From the NCBI RefSeq assembly GCF_005863245.1, contig NZ_VBUT01000013.1, positions 141,164 through 205,163 of the forward strand: 64,000 bases of DNA, written 5' to 3'. The translations under genes and the position numbers were made by a program. The notes beneath the pieces were generated by a model. That model was not told the DNA's origin and ran no database searches. It saw only the letters and a list, made by a program, of their open reading frames with translations. This stretch comes from Nocardia cyriacigeorgica. Its GTDB lineage: Bacteria > Actinomycetota > Actinomycetes > Mycobacteriales > Mycobacteriaceae. This document shows positions 42,918 to 52,233 of the stretch, piece by piece (the first letter of the stretch is position 1; every line of letters starts with the position of its first letter).

Positions 42918-43660
42918 TTGGCCTCTCCCGTCGTGCGCACCGAAACCTGCTGCGCGACAACGCGGTACAGCTCGTCGATGACCTCGTCCATGCTCAGTTC
43001 GCTGGTGTCGACCAGCACCGCGTCCGCGGCCGGACGCAGCGGGGACACCTTGCGAGTGGAGTCGAGGGTGTCGCGGCGCTGCACGTCGGCCAGCACCGCG
43101 GCGTAGTCGTCACCCCGGCCCTCGGCGATGTTCTGCTGATTGCGCCGCTGGGCCCGCGCTTCGGCGGAGGCGGTCAGATAGATCTTGGCGTCGGCGTCGG
43201 TCAGCACGACGGTGCCGATATCGCGGCCCTCGACCACGATCCGCCCCGCCGACACCGCGATCTCGCGCTGCAAGGCGACCAGCGCCTCGCGCACCTCGGG
43301 CACCGCCGACACGGCCGAGACCGCCTTGGTGACCGCGTCGCCGCGGATCTCGGCGGACACGTCGACGCCGTCGAGCTGGATCAGCTCACGGCTGGGATCG
43401 GTGCCGATGGTCAGCGGCAGATCCGCCACCGCGGCCGCGATGGCGGCCGGATCGGTCAGGTCGACGCCCGCGCGCAGCACCCGCAGCGTCGCCACCCGGT
43501 ACATGGCGCCGGTGTCGAGGTAGCGGGCGCCCAGACGTGCGGCGAGCCGGCGCGACACGCTGGACTTACCGGTCCCCGACGGCCCGTCCATCGCCACCAC
43601 CAGCGACGAGGACCCCGACAGCTGTTCGGGCACCTCGACCGCGCTGTCCACACTGTTCAC
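42914..43660 (-). CDS. cmk: Cytidylate kinase
   Basis: A 248-residue NMP kinase: P-loop MDGPSGTGKSSVSRRLA, CMP site ARYLDTGAMYRVATL, GRDIGTVVLTDADAKIYLTA and lid AEARAQRRNQQ. It phosphorylates CMP and dCMP. It overlaps by 4 bases with both the upstream pseudouridine synthase gene and downstream der, a coupled three-gene set. A polar ~20-residue N-terminal extension precedes the P-loop. Confidence 0.95.
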   Translation of the reverse strand: MNSVDSAVEVPEQLSGSSSLVVAMDGPSGTGKSSVSRRLAARLGARYLDTGAMYRVATLRVLRAGVDLTDPAAIAAAVADLPLTIGTDPSRELIQLDGVDVSAEIRGDAVTKAVSAVSAVPEVREALVALQREIAVSAGRIVVEGRDIGTVVLTDADAKIYLTASAEARAQRRNQQNIAEGRGDDYAAVLADVQRRDTLDSTRKVSPLRPAADAVLVDTSELSMDEVIDELYRVVAQQVSVRTTGEAK

Positions 43661-44772
43661 AACGACACCGCCTCGTAGAGTTTGCCGATTTCATCGCGAC
43701 CCAGCACCCGCAGGGTGCCCGGACGTTGATCGCCCAGCGCCACCGGGCCGATATCGGTGCGCACCAGCCGCGTCACCGGATGGCCGACCGCATCGAGCAG
43801 CCGGCGCACGATGTGCTTGCGCCCTTCGTGCAACACGATCTTGACCAGCGAACGTCCCTCGGCGATATCGAGCACCTGGAAGCGGTCGACCTTGGCGGGC
43901 CCGTCCTCCAGTTCGACGCCGTCGCGCAACTGCTTGCCGACCGCGCGGTGCACCTCGCCGTTGACGGTCGCCAGATAGGTCTTCGACACCTCGAACGAGG
44001 GATGCATCAGCCGGTGCGCCAAATCGCCGTCATTGGTGAGCAGCAGCAGGCCCTCGGTGTCGGCGTCCAGACGCCCGACATGGAACAACCGCTGCCCGGC
44101 CGCGATGCGCTCGGCGACGATATCGCCGACGCAGGGACGGCCCAGATCATCCGACATCGTCGACTGCCAGCCCTTGGGCTTGTTGAGCGCCAGGTGCACC
44201 AGCTCCTCGCGCACCACCACGCGGGTGCCGTCCACCCGGATCACGGCGTGCTGCGGGTCGATGCGCAGGCCCTGTTCGCGCACGATCATGCCGTCGACCT
44301 CGACGCGGCCCTGCGCGATCATGTCCTCGGCGGCGCGCCGGGAGGCGACACCGGCCTTGGCCAGCACCTTCTGCAAACGCTCGCCCTCACCCCACGGCAG
44401 TTTGGTGTGGGTGCCCGCGACCGGCTCCACATGCTGGCGCTTGGCGGGCTTGGCATTGCTCAGCTGCGGCGTCGACGCGGTCTGGCGCTGCGGCTTGGCC
44501 GACTTGCTCTTACGCGGCGGCTGCGCGCGATCGGGCCTGCGGGCCGCGCCCTGAGCGCCACGCTGCGACGGGGTCGCGGGGCCGCCACGCTGGGCGCCTG
44601 CCGATCCCGCGCCGCCGCGGCGGGGTTCCGCCCCGGTCGCGGCACCACGCGGGGTGACCCCGCGCTGGGCCGCACGCGCGTCCCGGGAGCCGACGGCGCG
44701 GCCACCCCTCGGGTGCTGGTCGTTACGTTTCCTACGGTCCGGTGTGCCATCTCGGCGAGCGGGTGTATTCAC
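43657..44772 (-). CDS. RluB/RsuA-family rRNA pseudouridine synthase with disordered N-terminal extension
   Basis: A 371-residue protein. Residues 1-125 are Arg/Gly/Gln-rich and disordered (SKSAKPQRQ, QRGGPATPSQRG). Then an S4 RNA-binding domain (ERLQKVLAKAGVASRRAAEDMI) and the pseudouridine synthase core with catalytic Asp in GRLDADTEGLLLLTNDG and KTYLATVNGEV, RKHIVRRLLDAVGHPV. It modifies 23S rRNA. The extension is longer than in E. coli RluB and could help RNA binding. The stop overlaps the cmk start; GTG 44772 is used. Confidence 0.92.
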   Translation of the reverse strand: MNTPARRDGTPDRRKRNDQHPRGGRAVGSRDARAAQRGVTPRGAATGAEPRRGGAGSAGAQRGGPATPSQRGAQGAARRPDRAQPPRKSKSAKPQRQTASTPQLSNAKPAKRQHVEPVAGTHTKLPWGEGERLQKVLAKAGVASRRAAEDMIAQGRVEVDGMIVREQGLRIDPQHAVIRVDGTRVVVREELVHLALNKPKGWQSTMSDDLGRPCVGDIVAERIAAGQRLFHVGRLDADTEGLLLLTNDGDLAHRLMHPSFEVSKTYLATVNGEVHRAVGKQLRDGVELEDGPAKVDRFQVLDIAEGRSLVKIVLHEGRKHIVRRLLDAVGHPVTRLVRTDIGPVALGDQRPGTLRVLGRDEIGKLYEAVSL

Positions 44773-44781
44773 GTTGTCCTG

Positions 44782-45438
44782 TCAATCCTCGGCGCCGAGG
44801 TCCAGATCGTCCTCGGCGGGTTTCTTCAGCCTGGTGTAGCGGGGGTCCGTCTCCAGGCTCTCGTTGATCTCATCGATCAGGTCGACGCCCGGTAGCAGGG
44901 GCGCCAGTGGTGGCAGATCGCTCAGTGACGCCAGCCCGACCCGTTCCAGGAACAGTTCGGTCGTGCGGTAGAGCGTCCCGTTGGTCTCCGGGTCGACGCC
45001 TGCTTCGGCGATCAACCCTCTGGCCAGCAGGGTGCGCATGACGCCGTCGACGTTCACGCCGCGCACCGCGCTGACCCTGGTCCGGGTCACCGGCTGGCGG
45101 TATGCCACCACCGCCAGCGTTTCCAAGGCGGCCCTGGTCAGTTTCGACCGGGCGCCGTCGAGCAGCAACCGCTCGACATACGGCGCGTACTCGCTGCGAG
45201 TATAGAAGCGCCACCCGTCACCGGCGAAACGCAGATCGATCCCGGAGCGCCGCGCCGACAGTTGCGCCGACATCTCGCGCAGGGTGCGCTCGACCCGCTC
45301 CGGACTGTCGTCGAGGGCCGCTGCCAGCTGTTCTACCGGGGCGGGAGTGTCGACGATGAGCAGAATCGCCTCGAGCGCCGAGCGGAATTCGTCGTCGTCG
45401 AGGGGTTCGGGGGTGAACTCTGCCACTGCCTCGGTCAT
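44782..45438 (-). CDS. scpB: Segregation and condensation protein B
   Basis: A 218-residue protein with two winged helices: EFRSALEAILLIVDTPAPVEQLAAAL then LTRAALETLAVVAYRQPVTRTRVSAVRGVNVDGVMRTLLARGLI and GTLYRTTELFLERVGL. ScpB partners ScpA to bind the SMC ATPase for chromosome condensation. Its start overlaps the scpA stop by 4 bases; the C-terminus is an acidic tail. Confidence 0.94.
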   Translation of the reverse strand: MTEAVAEFTPEPLDDDEFRSALEAILLIVDTPAPVEQLAAALDDSPERVERTLREMSAQLSARRSGIDLRFAGDGWRFYTRSEYAPYVERLLLDGARSKLTRAALETLAVVAYRQPVTRTRVSAVRGVNVDGVMRTLLARGLIAEAGVDPETNGTLYRTTELFLERVGLASLSDLPPLAPLLPGVDLIDEINESLETDPRYTRLKKPAEDDLDLGAED

Positions 45439-46373
45439 CCGTAGTCCTCTTCGATGGTCACCACGTTATCGGGTTGCCCGTCCTCGGGCTGGTCGCCGAT
45501 CCAGCTCACCGCCAGCGGACCCAGCGGATCGGGCTGATCGAACTCGATGCTCTTGCCGCGATAGAGCTCGAGCAGGGCGAGGAATCGCGCCACGATCTCG
45601 ATCGGCGCGCCGCAGTCGGCGACCAGTTCGGCGAAGGTCGTCCACCCGCCCGCACCGCGCTCTTTGAGGCGTTCGAGCACGATCGCGGCCTGTTCGGCGA
45701 CCGAGACGGTGTGCGCGTGCAGATGGTCGAGGCCGACGGTCGGCACCGGCCGCGGCCGGAACGCCGCCGCCGCGATCTCGGCGAACCCGGCCGCGTCGAC
45801 CCCGAGGGTCACCTCGGGCAGCAGGTCAGTGAAGCGGTCCTCGAGTCCGACCGCGCGCGGGTATCGGCGCAGCGCCGCCGCCTCCAGTTCACCGAGCAGT
45901 TCGGCGACCTGTTTGAACGCCCGGTATTGCAGCAGCCGGGCGAACAGCAGATCGCGGGCCTCGAGCAGTTCCAGATCCTCGGCGTCGGTCATCTCCCCCG
46001 ACGGCAGCAGCCGCGCCGCCTTCAGATCGAGCAGGGTGGCGGCGACGACGAGGAATTCGGTGGTCTGGTCGAGGATCTTGTCCGCGCGCAGACCCGACTG
46101 CTCGGCCAGGTCCGCGGTCAATGCCTTGGTGTAGGCGATGAACTCGTCGGTCACCTTGTGCAGCGCCACCTCGGTGACGTCGAGGCGGCGCTGGCTGATC
46201 AGCGTCAGTAGCAGATCGAAGGGGCCCTCGAAATTGCTCAGCCGCAGATGGAACCCGGACGGGCGCTCGGGCTCGGTTGTCGCGGTGGAGCCGGACTCGG
46301 CGCCCGTGGTCGAATCGGTGGAGCCTGGATTATCGGTGCTGGTCGACAGTGCTGGCTCGGACGCTCCGGTCAC
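45435..46373 (-). CDS. scpA: Segregation and condensation protein A
   Basis: A 312-residue kleisin. GTG 46373 is selected since it overlaps the parA stop as GTGA; the longer open frame runs antisense-like through parA. After a Ser/Thr-rich ~40-residue lead come FHLRLSNFEGPFDLLLTLISQRRLDVTEV and TEFLVVAATLLDLKAARLLP, the N-terminal SMC-binding region, and a C-terminal winged helix (FAELVADCGAPIEIVARFLALLEL). With ScpB and SMC it organises the chromosome. Confidence 0.92.
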   Translation of the reverse strand: MTGASEPALSTSTDNPGSTDSTTGAESGSTATTEPERPSGFHLRLSNFEGPFDLLLTLISQRRLDVTEVALHKVTDEFIAYTKALTADLAEQSGLRADKILDQTTEFLVVAATLLDLKAARLLPSGEMTDAEDLELLEARDLLFARLLQYRAFKQVAELLGELEAAALRRYPRAVGLEDRFTDLLPEVTLGVDAAGFAEIAAAAFRPRPVPTVGLDHLHAHTVSVAEQAAIVLERLKERGAGGWTTFAELVADCGAPIEIVARFLALLELYRGKSIEFDQPDPLGPLAVSWIGDQPEDGQPDNVVTIEEDYG

Positions 46374-47350
46374 CGGCCGGACCGGTGGATGACTTCCCGC
46401 GCCATCGCCCGATACGCCTCGGCCCCACCGGATTTCGGGGCCCACGTGGTGATCGGCTCGCCCGCGACGCTGGCGTCGGGGAAGCGCACTGTGCGCGAGA
46501 TCGCGGTGTCGTACACCAGATCTCCGAACACCTCGACCACGCGCGACATGACCTGCCGCGAATGCAGCAGCCGCGCATCGAACATGGTGACGACGATGCC
46601 GTAGAGGCTCAGCCGCGGGTTGAGCCGGTCGCGCACCTTCTCCACGGTGTCGTTGAGCAGGGCGAGCCCGCGCAGCGAGAAGTACTCGCATTCCATCGGG
46701 ATGATCACACCGTCGGAGCAGGCCAGCGCGTTCACCGTGAGCAGGCCCAGCGAGGGCTGGCAGTCGATGAGGATGTAGTCGTAGCGCGAGCGCACCGATT
46801 CCAGGGCCCGCCCGAGGGTCTGCTCCCGGCCGACCTCGTTGACCAGCTGGATCTCCGCCGCCGACAAGTCGATATTGCTCGGCAGCAGATCCATGTTCTC
46901 GACCCTGGTCCGCATCAGCACGTCATCGATGGAGACCTTCGAGCCGACCAGCAGGTTGTGCACGGTGAGGTCGAGGTCGTGGTGGGCCACGCCGAGTCCG
47001 GCCGAAAGCGCGCCCTGCGGATCGAGATCGACCAGCAGCACCTTGCGCCCGTATTCGGCCAGCGCCGCACCGAGATTGATGGTGGAGGTGGTCTTGCCGA
47101 CCCCGCCCTTCTGATTGCACATGGCGATGATCAGGGCGTCACCGCCGGGTGCCACGGCGGGCGGTTCGGGAACCAGACGCAACGGACGCCCGGTGGGGCC
47201 GAGCTCGACATCGTCGGGCACCGGCGCCGCCTCCACGGTGTTGCCCCACACCGAGGGGGTTCCGGTGTCGGCGTCGAGTCCCGCGCCGGCGTCCGTAAGC
47301 GGCTCCGTCCCAGCACCCATCGGCGGCTCTGCCGCTCCGGCTGTCGTCAC
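46370..47350 (-). CDS. parA: ParA/Soj-family ATPase
   Basis: A 326-residue protein. Residues 1-70 form a variable Pro/Gly lead, then the deviant Walker A CNQKGGVGKTTSTINLGA, LLVDLDPQGALSAGLG and DYILIDCQPSLGLL. It corresponds by context to M. tuberculosis Rv1708, the soj-like protein by scpAB that lacks a ParB partner, not to the origin-proximal parA. It probably helps position chromosome or envelope cargo. GTG 47350 has AAGGAG 9 bases upstream. Confidence 0.9.
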   Translation of the reverse strand: MTTAGAAEPPMGAGTEPLTDAGAGLDADTGTPSVWGNTVEAAPVPDDVELGPTGRPLRLVPEPPAVAPGGDALIIAMCNQKGGVGKTTSTINLGAALAEYGRKVLLVDLDPQGALSAGLGVAHHDLDLTVHNLLVGSKVSIDDVLMRTRVENMDLLPSNIDLSAAEIQLVNEVGREQTLGRALESVRSRYDYILIDCQPSLGLLTVNALACSDGVIIPMECEYFSLRGLALLNDTVEKVRDRLNPRLSLYGIVVTMFDARLLHSRQVMSRVVEVFGDLVYDTAISRTVRFPDASVAGEPITTWAPKSGGAEAYRAMAREVIHRSGR

Positions 47351-47696
47351 GATCCGCTGCTCCTTATACGTTCCTGCCCGTTCCCCGCCGAGCGTAGCGA
47401 GGCCGATCAGTGCACGACCTCACTTTCGGATGGTCCAGCTCTCGGTAGACGCTACCGCTAGTTCGTCCCCGAGTGCCGCGAGTCCGACCGGCGTGTTCGC
47501 GACGCCACGCCGCGTCACGGATAACAAAACGCTACCTGTTCGTTGTCGTTGCCATTGCGGAGCACTGTCGAACCGGTGTCGGACGGGCCGTCGATGCGGT
47601 CAGCCGCGTGCCTGCAGGCGACGACATCGCCGGACCATGGGCCGCCGGCGCACCCCTCGGATCGGCCGTCGGGGTCTCACCGGTGAGCGCCGCCGC
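47351..47696. other. Intergenic region between xerD and parA
   Basis: These 346 bases hold no credible gene. They contain the palindrome CGGTAG-ACG-CTACCG (47443-47457) and a second copy of ACGCTACC at 47529, 80 bases from the first. This is the probable promoter region of the parA-scpA-scpB-rluB-cmk-der transcript. No parS site (TGTTTCACGTGAAACA) is present. Confidence 0.55.
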
Positions 47697-48626
47697 TCAT
47701 GTCGCGCGCGGGTGGGCCGTGGCCCAGACCTCGCGCAAGGTCTTGACGGTGACCAGCGTGTAGATCTGGGTGGTGGTGACCGAGGCGTGGCCCAGCAGTT
47801 CCTGCACCACCCGCACGTCGGCGCCGCCATCGAGTAGATGGGTGGCGAACGAGTGCCGCAGTGTGTGCGGGGAGACGCTGGCGCCGATCCCGGAGCGTTC
47901 GGCCGCACTCTGCAACACCTGCCACGCGCTCTGCCGCGACAGCCGCCCGCCGCGCGCGTTCAGGAACAACGCACCGGCGTTGCCGCGGCCCCGCGCAGCG
48001 AGCACCGGGCGCCCACGCACCAGATAGGCGTCGACCGCCGACAGCGCCGGACGGCCGATCGGCACGATCCGCTGTTTACCGCCCTTGCCGCGCAGCACCA
48101 CCGCACGCTCGGGCATATCGAGATCGTCGACGTCGAGGCCGACCATCTCCGAGATCCGGGCGCCGGTGGAATACAGCAGCTCCAGCAGCGCCCGGTCCCG
48201 CAAACCGCGTGCGACGCCGTCACCGCTGGTGCCGCAGTCGCCGCCCGCGGCCTCCAGCAGCTTCAGCACCTCGTCGTAGGGCAGCGCTTTGGGCAGCCTG
48301 CGTCCCGGTGCCGGCGGTTTCACCGCATGCGCCACATCGGTGCTCGTCATGCCCTCGGCGGTGGCGAACCGGTGCAGCCCGCGCACCGCGATCAGCGCGC
48401 GCGCCACCGAACCGGCCGCCAGCGGCGGATGCCCGGCCCCGCCGGAGCGCAGCGCCATGGCGAACGCGGCGACATCGCTTTCGGCGACGGCGGCGAGTTC
48501 GGTGATGCCGCGCCCGGCCAGGAACGCCCGATACCGCTCCAGGTCGCGCCGATAGGCGGCGAGGGTGTTGCGTGCGGCGCCCCGCTCGACTGCCAGATGG
48601 TCGAGGTAGGCGTCCACCTCACGCAC
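47697..48626 (-). CDS. xerD: Tyrosine recombinase XerD
   Basis: A 309-residue tyrosine recombinase with an N-terminal SAM-like core-binding domain (VDAYLDHLAVERGAARNTLAAYRRDL) and the catalytic residues in order: Arg in STGARISEMVGL, Lys in RGKGGKQRIVPI, HTLRHSFATHLL, LLGHASVTTTQIY with the nucleophilic Tyr. Length and context (next to the Nudix gene, as in Rv1700-Rv1701) indicate chromosomal XerD, which resolves dimers at dif with XerC and FtsK, not a phage integrase. Confidence 0.93.
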   Translation of the reverse strand: MREVDAYLDHLAVERGAARNTLAAYRRDLERYRAFLAGRGITELAAVAESDVAAFAMALRSGGAGHPPLAAGSVARALIAVRGLHRFATAEGMTSTDVAHAVKPPAPGRRLPKALPYDEVLKLLEAAGGDCGTSGDGVARGLRDRALLELLYSTGARISEMVGLDVDDLDMPERAVVLRGKGGKQRIVPIGRPALSAVDAYLVRGRPVLAARGRGNAGALFLNARGGRLSRQSAWQVLQSAAERSGIGASVSPHTLRHSFATHLLDGGADVRVVQELLGHASVTTTQIYTLVTVKTLREVWATAHPRAT

Positions 48627-48638
48627 CGTCGTGGCCCG

Positions 48639-49292
48639 TCAGTCCCGCGCCCGGCCGGCTTGCCTGCGCAGCAGCGCAGTCGGCTGCCCGGGCCACGGCA
48701 CATCCTCCGCGCGCGGGGCCATCCCTTCGGCCCGCGCCGCCGACACCGCGAGCACACCGGCCACGGCGGTGGCGTTGACGATCTCGCCGGCCAGGGCGGC
48801 ACGCACCGCCTGGGCCAGCGGCATCCGCACCACTTCCAGATCGGCTTCCTCGTGTTCGGGTTCGGGCCGTTCGGTCTCGAAGAGCCCGCGCGCCAGATAC
48901 ACCCGTAGCGCCTCGTCGGTGAACCCCGGCGACAGCGCCACGTCCACCAGCACCGACCACTCCCGGGCCGCCAGACCGGTCTCCTCGGCCAGCTCACGTT
49001 TCGCCGCCTCGAGCGGATCCTCGCCGTCGATGTCGAGCAGCCCGGCCGGCAGTTCCAGCAGCCGCGTGCCCAGCGGATGACGGTACTGGCGGATCAGCAC
49101 GATGTTGTCGTCGTCGTCCAAGGCGGCGACGGCGACGGCGCCATGATGTTCGACCACTTCCCGTTCCACGACCCGGCCATCGGGCATCGCCACCTGGTCC
49201 AGCCGCAGCGCCAGGATGGCGCCGGAATACACCGTCCGGCTGGACACGGTCTCGAAGTCGTGGCTACCCGGCACGGTGGAATTGTCGCTCAT
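48639..49292 (-). CDS. Nudix hydrolase, ADP-ribose pyrophosphatase type
   Basis: A 217-residue enzyme with the Nudix box GLLDIDGEDPLEAAKRELAEETGL and an ADP-ribose-type region VEHHGAVAVAALDDDDNIVLIRQYRHPLGTRLLELPAG. It would hydrolyse ADP-ribose or related nucleoside diphosphates and require Mg. The ATG at 49292 directly abuts the pyrG stop at 49293, and xerD starts 12 bases after its own stop. Orthologous context: Rv1700. Confidence 0.92.
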   Translation of the reverse strand: MSDNSTVPGSHDFETVSSRTVYSGAILALRLDQVAMPDGRVVEREVVEHHGAVAVAALDDDDNIVLIRQYRHPLGTRLLELPAGLLDIDGEDPLEAAKRELAEETGLAAREWSVLVDVALSPGFTDEALRVYLARGLFETERPEPEHEEADLEVVRMPLAQAVRAALAGEIVNATAVAGVLAVSAARAEGMAPRAEDVPWPGQPTALLRRQAGRARD

Positions 49293-51017
49293 CTACGAGG
49301 CCTGATCACCCGCATTGGCCAATTCCTCACCCGGAATGTCGACCGGAAGCCGTTCGGCCGCCTTGTATTTCAACGCCGCCGCGATCAGCGCCGCGAACAG
49401 CGGATGCGGACGGGTCGGGCGCGACTTGAGTTCGGGGTGGGCCTGGGTGGCGACGAAGAACGGGTGCTTGTCGGCGGGCAGTTCGACGAACTCGACCAAG
49501 TGCCCGTCGGGCGACGTGCCGCTGAACTTCAGTCCGCTCTTGGCGATCTTGTCGCGGTAGGCGTTGTTCACCTCGTAGCGATGACGGTGCCGCTCGGAGA
49601 CCTCCGTGGCGCCGTAGGCCTGCGCCACCACCGAACCCTTGGCCAGCACCGCGGGGTAGGCACCCAGGCGCATGGTGCCGCCGAGATCGGCTTCACCGGC
49701 CACCGCCTGCTCCTGATCGGCCATGGTGGAGATGACCGGATGAGTGGTGTCGGGCTCGAATTCGGCCGAATTGGCGTCGGTGAGACCCACCGACCGCGCG
49801 GCCTCGATCACCATGCACTGCAGGCCCAGGCACAGGCCCAGCAGCGGCAGGCCGCGGGTGCGGGCGTAGCGGATGGCGCCGACCTTGCCCTCGATACCGC
49901 GGATTCCGAACCCACCGGGGATCAGCACCGCGTCGACGTCACGCAATGCGGCTTGGGCGCCGGCCGGGGTCTCGCAGTCGTCGGACTGCACCCAGCGGAT
50001 CTGCACCTTGGCCCGCGAGGCGAAGCCGCCCGCGCGCAGCGCCTCGGTGACCGACAGGTAGGCGTCGGGCAGGTCGACGTACTTGCCGACCAGCGCCACC
50101 TCGACGGTCTCGCGCGGAGAATGCACGCGGTCGAGCAGATCGCCCCACACCGTCCAGTCCACGTCGCGGAACGGCAGGCCCAGCTTGCGCACCACATAGG
50201 CGTCGAGGCCCTCGCGGTGCAGCACCTTCGGGATGTCGTAGATCGAGGGCGCGTCCGGGGTGGAGATGCAGGCGTCGACCTCGACGTCGCACATCAGCGC
50301 GATCTTGCTCTTGAGCGACTGTGGCACCTCGCGGTCGCAGCGCAGGATCAGCGCGTCGGGCTGGATACCGATATTGCGCAGCGCGGCCACCGAATGCTGG
50401 GTGGGCTTGGTCTTGAGCTCACCCGACGGCGCCAGGTACGGCACCAGCGAGACGTGCAGGAAGAAGACGTTGTCGCGGCCGACGTCGTGCCGGATCTGGC
50501 GCGCGGCCTCGAGGAACGGCTGCGATTCGATGTCGCCGACGGTGCCGCCGATCTCGGTGATCACCACATCCGGTTCCTGCCCTTGCAGGTCCGGGCCGCG
50601 CATGGCCAGGATGCGCGCCTTGATCTCGTCGGTGATGTGCGGGATGACCTGCACGGTGTCGCCGAGGTACTCACCGCGGCGCTCCTTGGCGATGACCGAG
50701 GAGTAGATCTGCCCGGTCGTGACGTTGGCGTCCCGGGACAGATCCCGGTCCAGGAACCGCTCGTAGTGTCCGACGTCGAGGTCGGTCTCAGCACCGTCCT
50801 CGGTCACGAACACCTCTCCGTGCTGGAACGGATTCATGGTGCCCGGATCGACGTTCAAGTACGGATCGAGCTTCTGCATCGTGACCCGCAGTCCCCGCGC
50901 GGTCAGCAATTGACCGAGGCTGGAGGCGGTAAGACCCTTACCGAGTGAGGAGGCGACACCACCGCTGACGAAGATGTGTTTGGTGGCAGTTCGCGCCTGA
51001 ATCCGTGTTTGACCCAC
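49293..51017 (-). CDS. pyrG: CTP synthase
   Basis: A 574-residue enzyme that makes CTP from UTP, ATP and glutamine. The N-terminal synthase half starts KHIFVSGGVASSLGKGLTAS with DPYLNVDPGTMNPFQHGEV; the C-terminal class I amidotransferase has GFGIRGIEGKVGAIRYAR and the nucleophile Cys in PLLGLCLGLQCMV, followed by the His-Glu pair (HAHPELKSRP-type QAHPELKSRP). Nudix and xerD genes follow without a gap. Confidence 0.97.
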   Translation of the reverse strand: MGQTRIQARTATKHIFVSGGVASSLGKGLTASSLGQLLTARGLRVTMQKLDPYLNVDPGTMNPFQHGEVFVTEDGAETDLDVGHYERFLDRDLSRDANVTTGQIYSSVIAKERRGEYLGDTVQVIPHITDEIKARILAMRGPDLQGQEPDVVITEIGGTVGDIESQPFLEAARQIRHDVGRDNVFFLHVSLVPYLAPSGELKTKPTQHSVAALRNIGIQPDALILRCDREVPQSLKSKIALMCDVEVDACISTPDAPSIYDIPKVLHREGLDAYVVRKLGLPFRDVDWTVWGDLLDRVHSPRETVEVALVGKYVDLPDAYLSVTEALRAGGFASRAKVQIRWVQSDDCETPAGAQAALRDVDAVLIPGGFGIRGIEGKVGAIRYARTRGLPLLGLCLGLQCMVIEAARSVGLTDANSAEFEPDTTHPVISTMADQEQAVAGEADLGGTMRLGAYPAVLAKGSVVAQAYGATEVSERHRHRYEVNNAYRDKIAKSGLKFSGTSPDGHLVEFVELPADKHPFFVATQAHPELKSRPTRPHPLFAALIAAALKYKAAERLPVDIPGEELANAGDQAS

Positions 51018-51288
51018 GGGTCTTCACGGTAACACGAAACCCCCGCTCCCCCGCACGCCACGCCCGGTTTGCCACCCGATCGCCACACCCCGGTCATCCA
51101 TTCCCTCACCGCCTGCGACCCAGCTCACGCACCCGAGCCCCGCAGCATGACCCGAATGCTGCCGAGATGCCCGCAGAGCCTGGCCGTGCGGGCTCCGACG
51201 GTCGCGCGGCAGGGACACCTCTCGAGACATCTGCCCGCCCTCACTGAGAAGCACCGCCGATGATCGAGCTGGTGCAGGGCGAGCCCCC

Positions 51289-52233
51289 TCAGCCCGGGAG
51301 GGCGGCGAGGGTGAGGGAGGTGGCGGTGGGGCCGGTGCCGTAGCGGCCGGTGCGGCCGGCGAGCTGTTCGGACAGGGCGAGGGCGGTGGTGATACGGCCG
51401 AGGTCGCGGTCGAGGTTGTCGACGGTGGTGACGGCGGCGGCGAGGGGGGCGTCGTCGCGGACGACGGCGAGGGGGCCCGCGCCTTCGGCGGCGCCGGGGC
51501 GGCCGGCGAGGACGACGCCGGCGGCGCGGGCGCGCAGGGTGCCGGCGAAGCGGGCGATATTGGCGCCGCGACTGTTCTCGTCGGCCTTCGCACCGTCACC
51601 GGTGACGACGACGGCCAGCTGCGCCGGCTGCACGGGGGTGTCGCCGTAGGCGAGGAATCCGCCGCCGCGCAGCGTTTCCAGCGCCAGGCCGAGCTCCTGC
51701 GGGGTGCTGCGCGGCTGTCCGGTGGCCGGGTCGAGCAGCAGCACCAGGCCGAGCAGATCGCCGGCCAGGCTGCCCTGGTCGACGGCGCCGGTGCGCAGTT
51801 CGGCGCCCGCGGGAATGATGTTGGTGAGGGTGGAGCGCATCCGGTCGCCCTCGGTGGCGTCGACGAAGGCGTCGGTGAACGCGATCCGTCCGGCGACGGC
51901 GGCACCGGCGGTCTGCAAGGCCGCCACGACGCCGTCCACGTCACCGGGATCGGCGTCGGGGGTGGTGAACACGACCACGCTGCGGTCGGCGAGAGTTCCG
52001 CCGAGTATGCGCGGCGCGGAACCGGCGATGAAGGCATCGGCGCCGTTCAACTGCCCGGTCAAGCGCTGGTTCTGCGCGCTGAGCGAGTCGACCTGGGCAC
52101 GCAGATCATCCTTGTCGCTGCGCAGCCCCGACAGCAGATCCGAGGCCAGGGTCTGCGAGCCGAGCACCACACCGAGGGCGAGCGCGAGAAAGATCGCCGC
52201 GATCGAGATCGCATGCTGGCGCAGCGAGATCAC
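51289..52233 (-). CDS. steB: SteB/MctB (DUF3186) envelope protein
   Basis: A 314-residue protein from GTG 52233, overlapping the steA stop as GTGA; GGGGGAGG lies just upstream. One N-terminal membrane helix (ISIAAIFLALALGVVLGSQTL) is followed by a coiled coil (DKDDLRAQVDSLSAQNQRL) and a periplasmic domain. M. tuberculosis Rv1698 has the same length and was reported as the copper outer-membrane protein MctB; the C. glutamicum family member, SteB, acts with SteA in regulating septal peptidoglycan hydrolysis. The coupling to steA favours an envelope or cell-division role. Confidence 0.85.
   Translation of the reverse strand: MISLRQHAISIAAIFLALALGVVLGSQTLASDLLSGLRSDKDDLRAQVDSLSAQNQRLTGQLNGADAFIAGSAPRILGGTLADRSVVVFTTPDADPGDVDGVVAALQTAGAAVAGRIAFTDAFVDATEGDRMRSTLTNIIPAGAELRTGAVDQGSLAGDLLGLVLLLDPATGQPRSTPQELGLALETLRGGGFLAYGDTPVQPAQLAVVVTGDGAKADENSRGANIARFAGTLRARAAGVVLAGRPGAAEGAGPLAVVRDDAPLAAAVTTVDNLDRDLGRITTALALSEQLAGRTGRYGTGPTATSLTLAALPG

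Noticed and set aside
47697..48626. Tyrosine recombinase as evidence of a genomic island
   Set aside because: Conserved XerD by length, motifs and Rv1700-Rv1701-type context; no attachment repeats or mobile cargo next to it.
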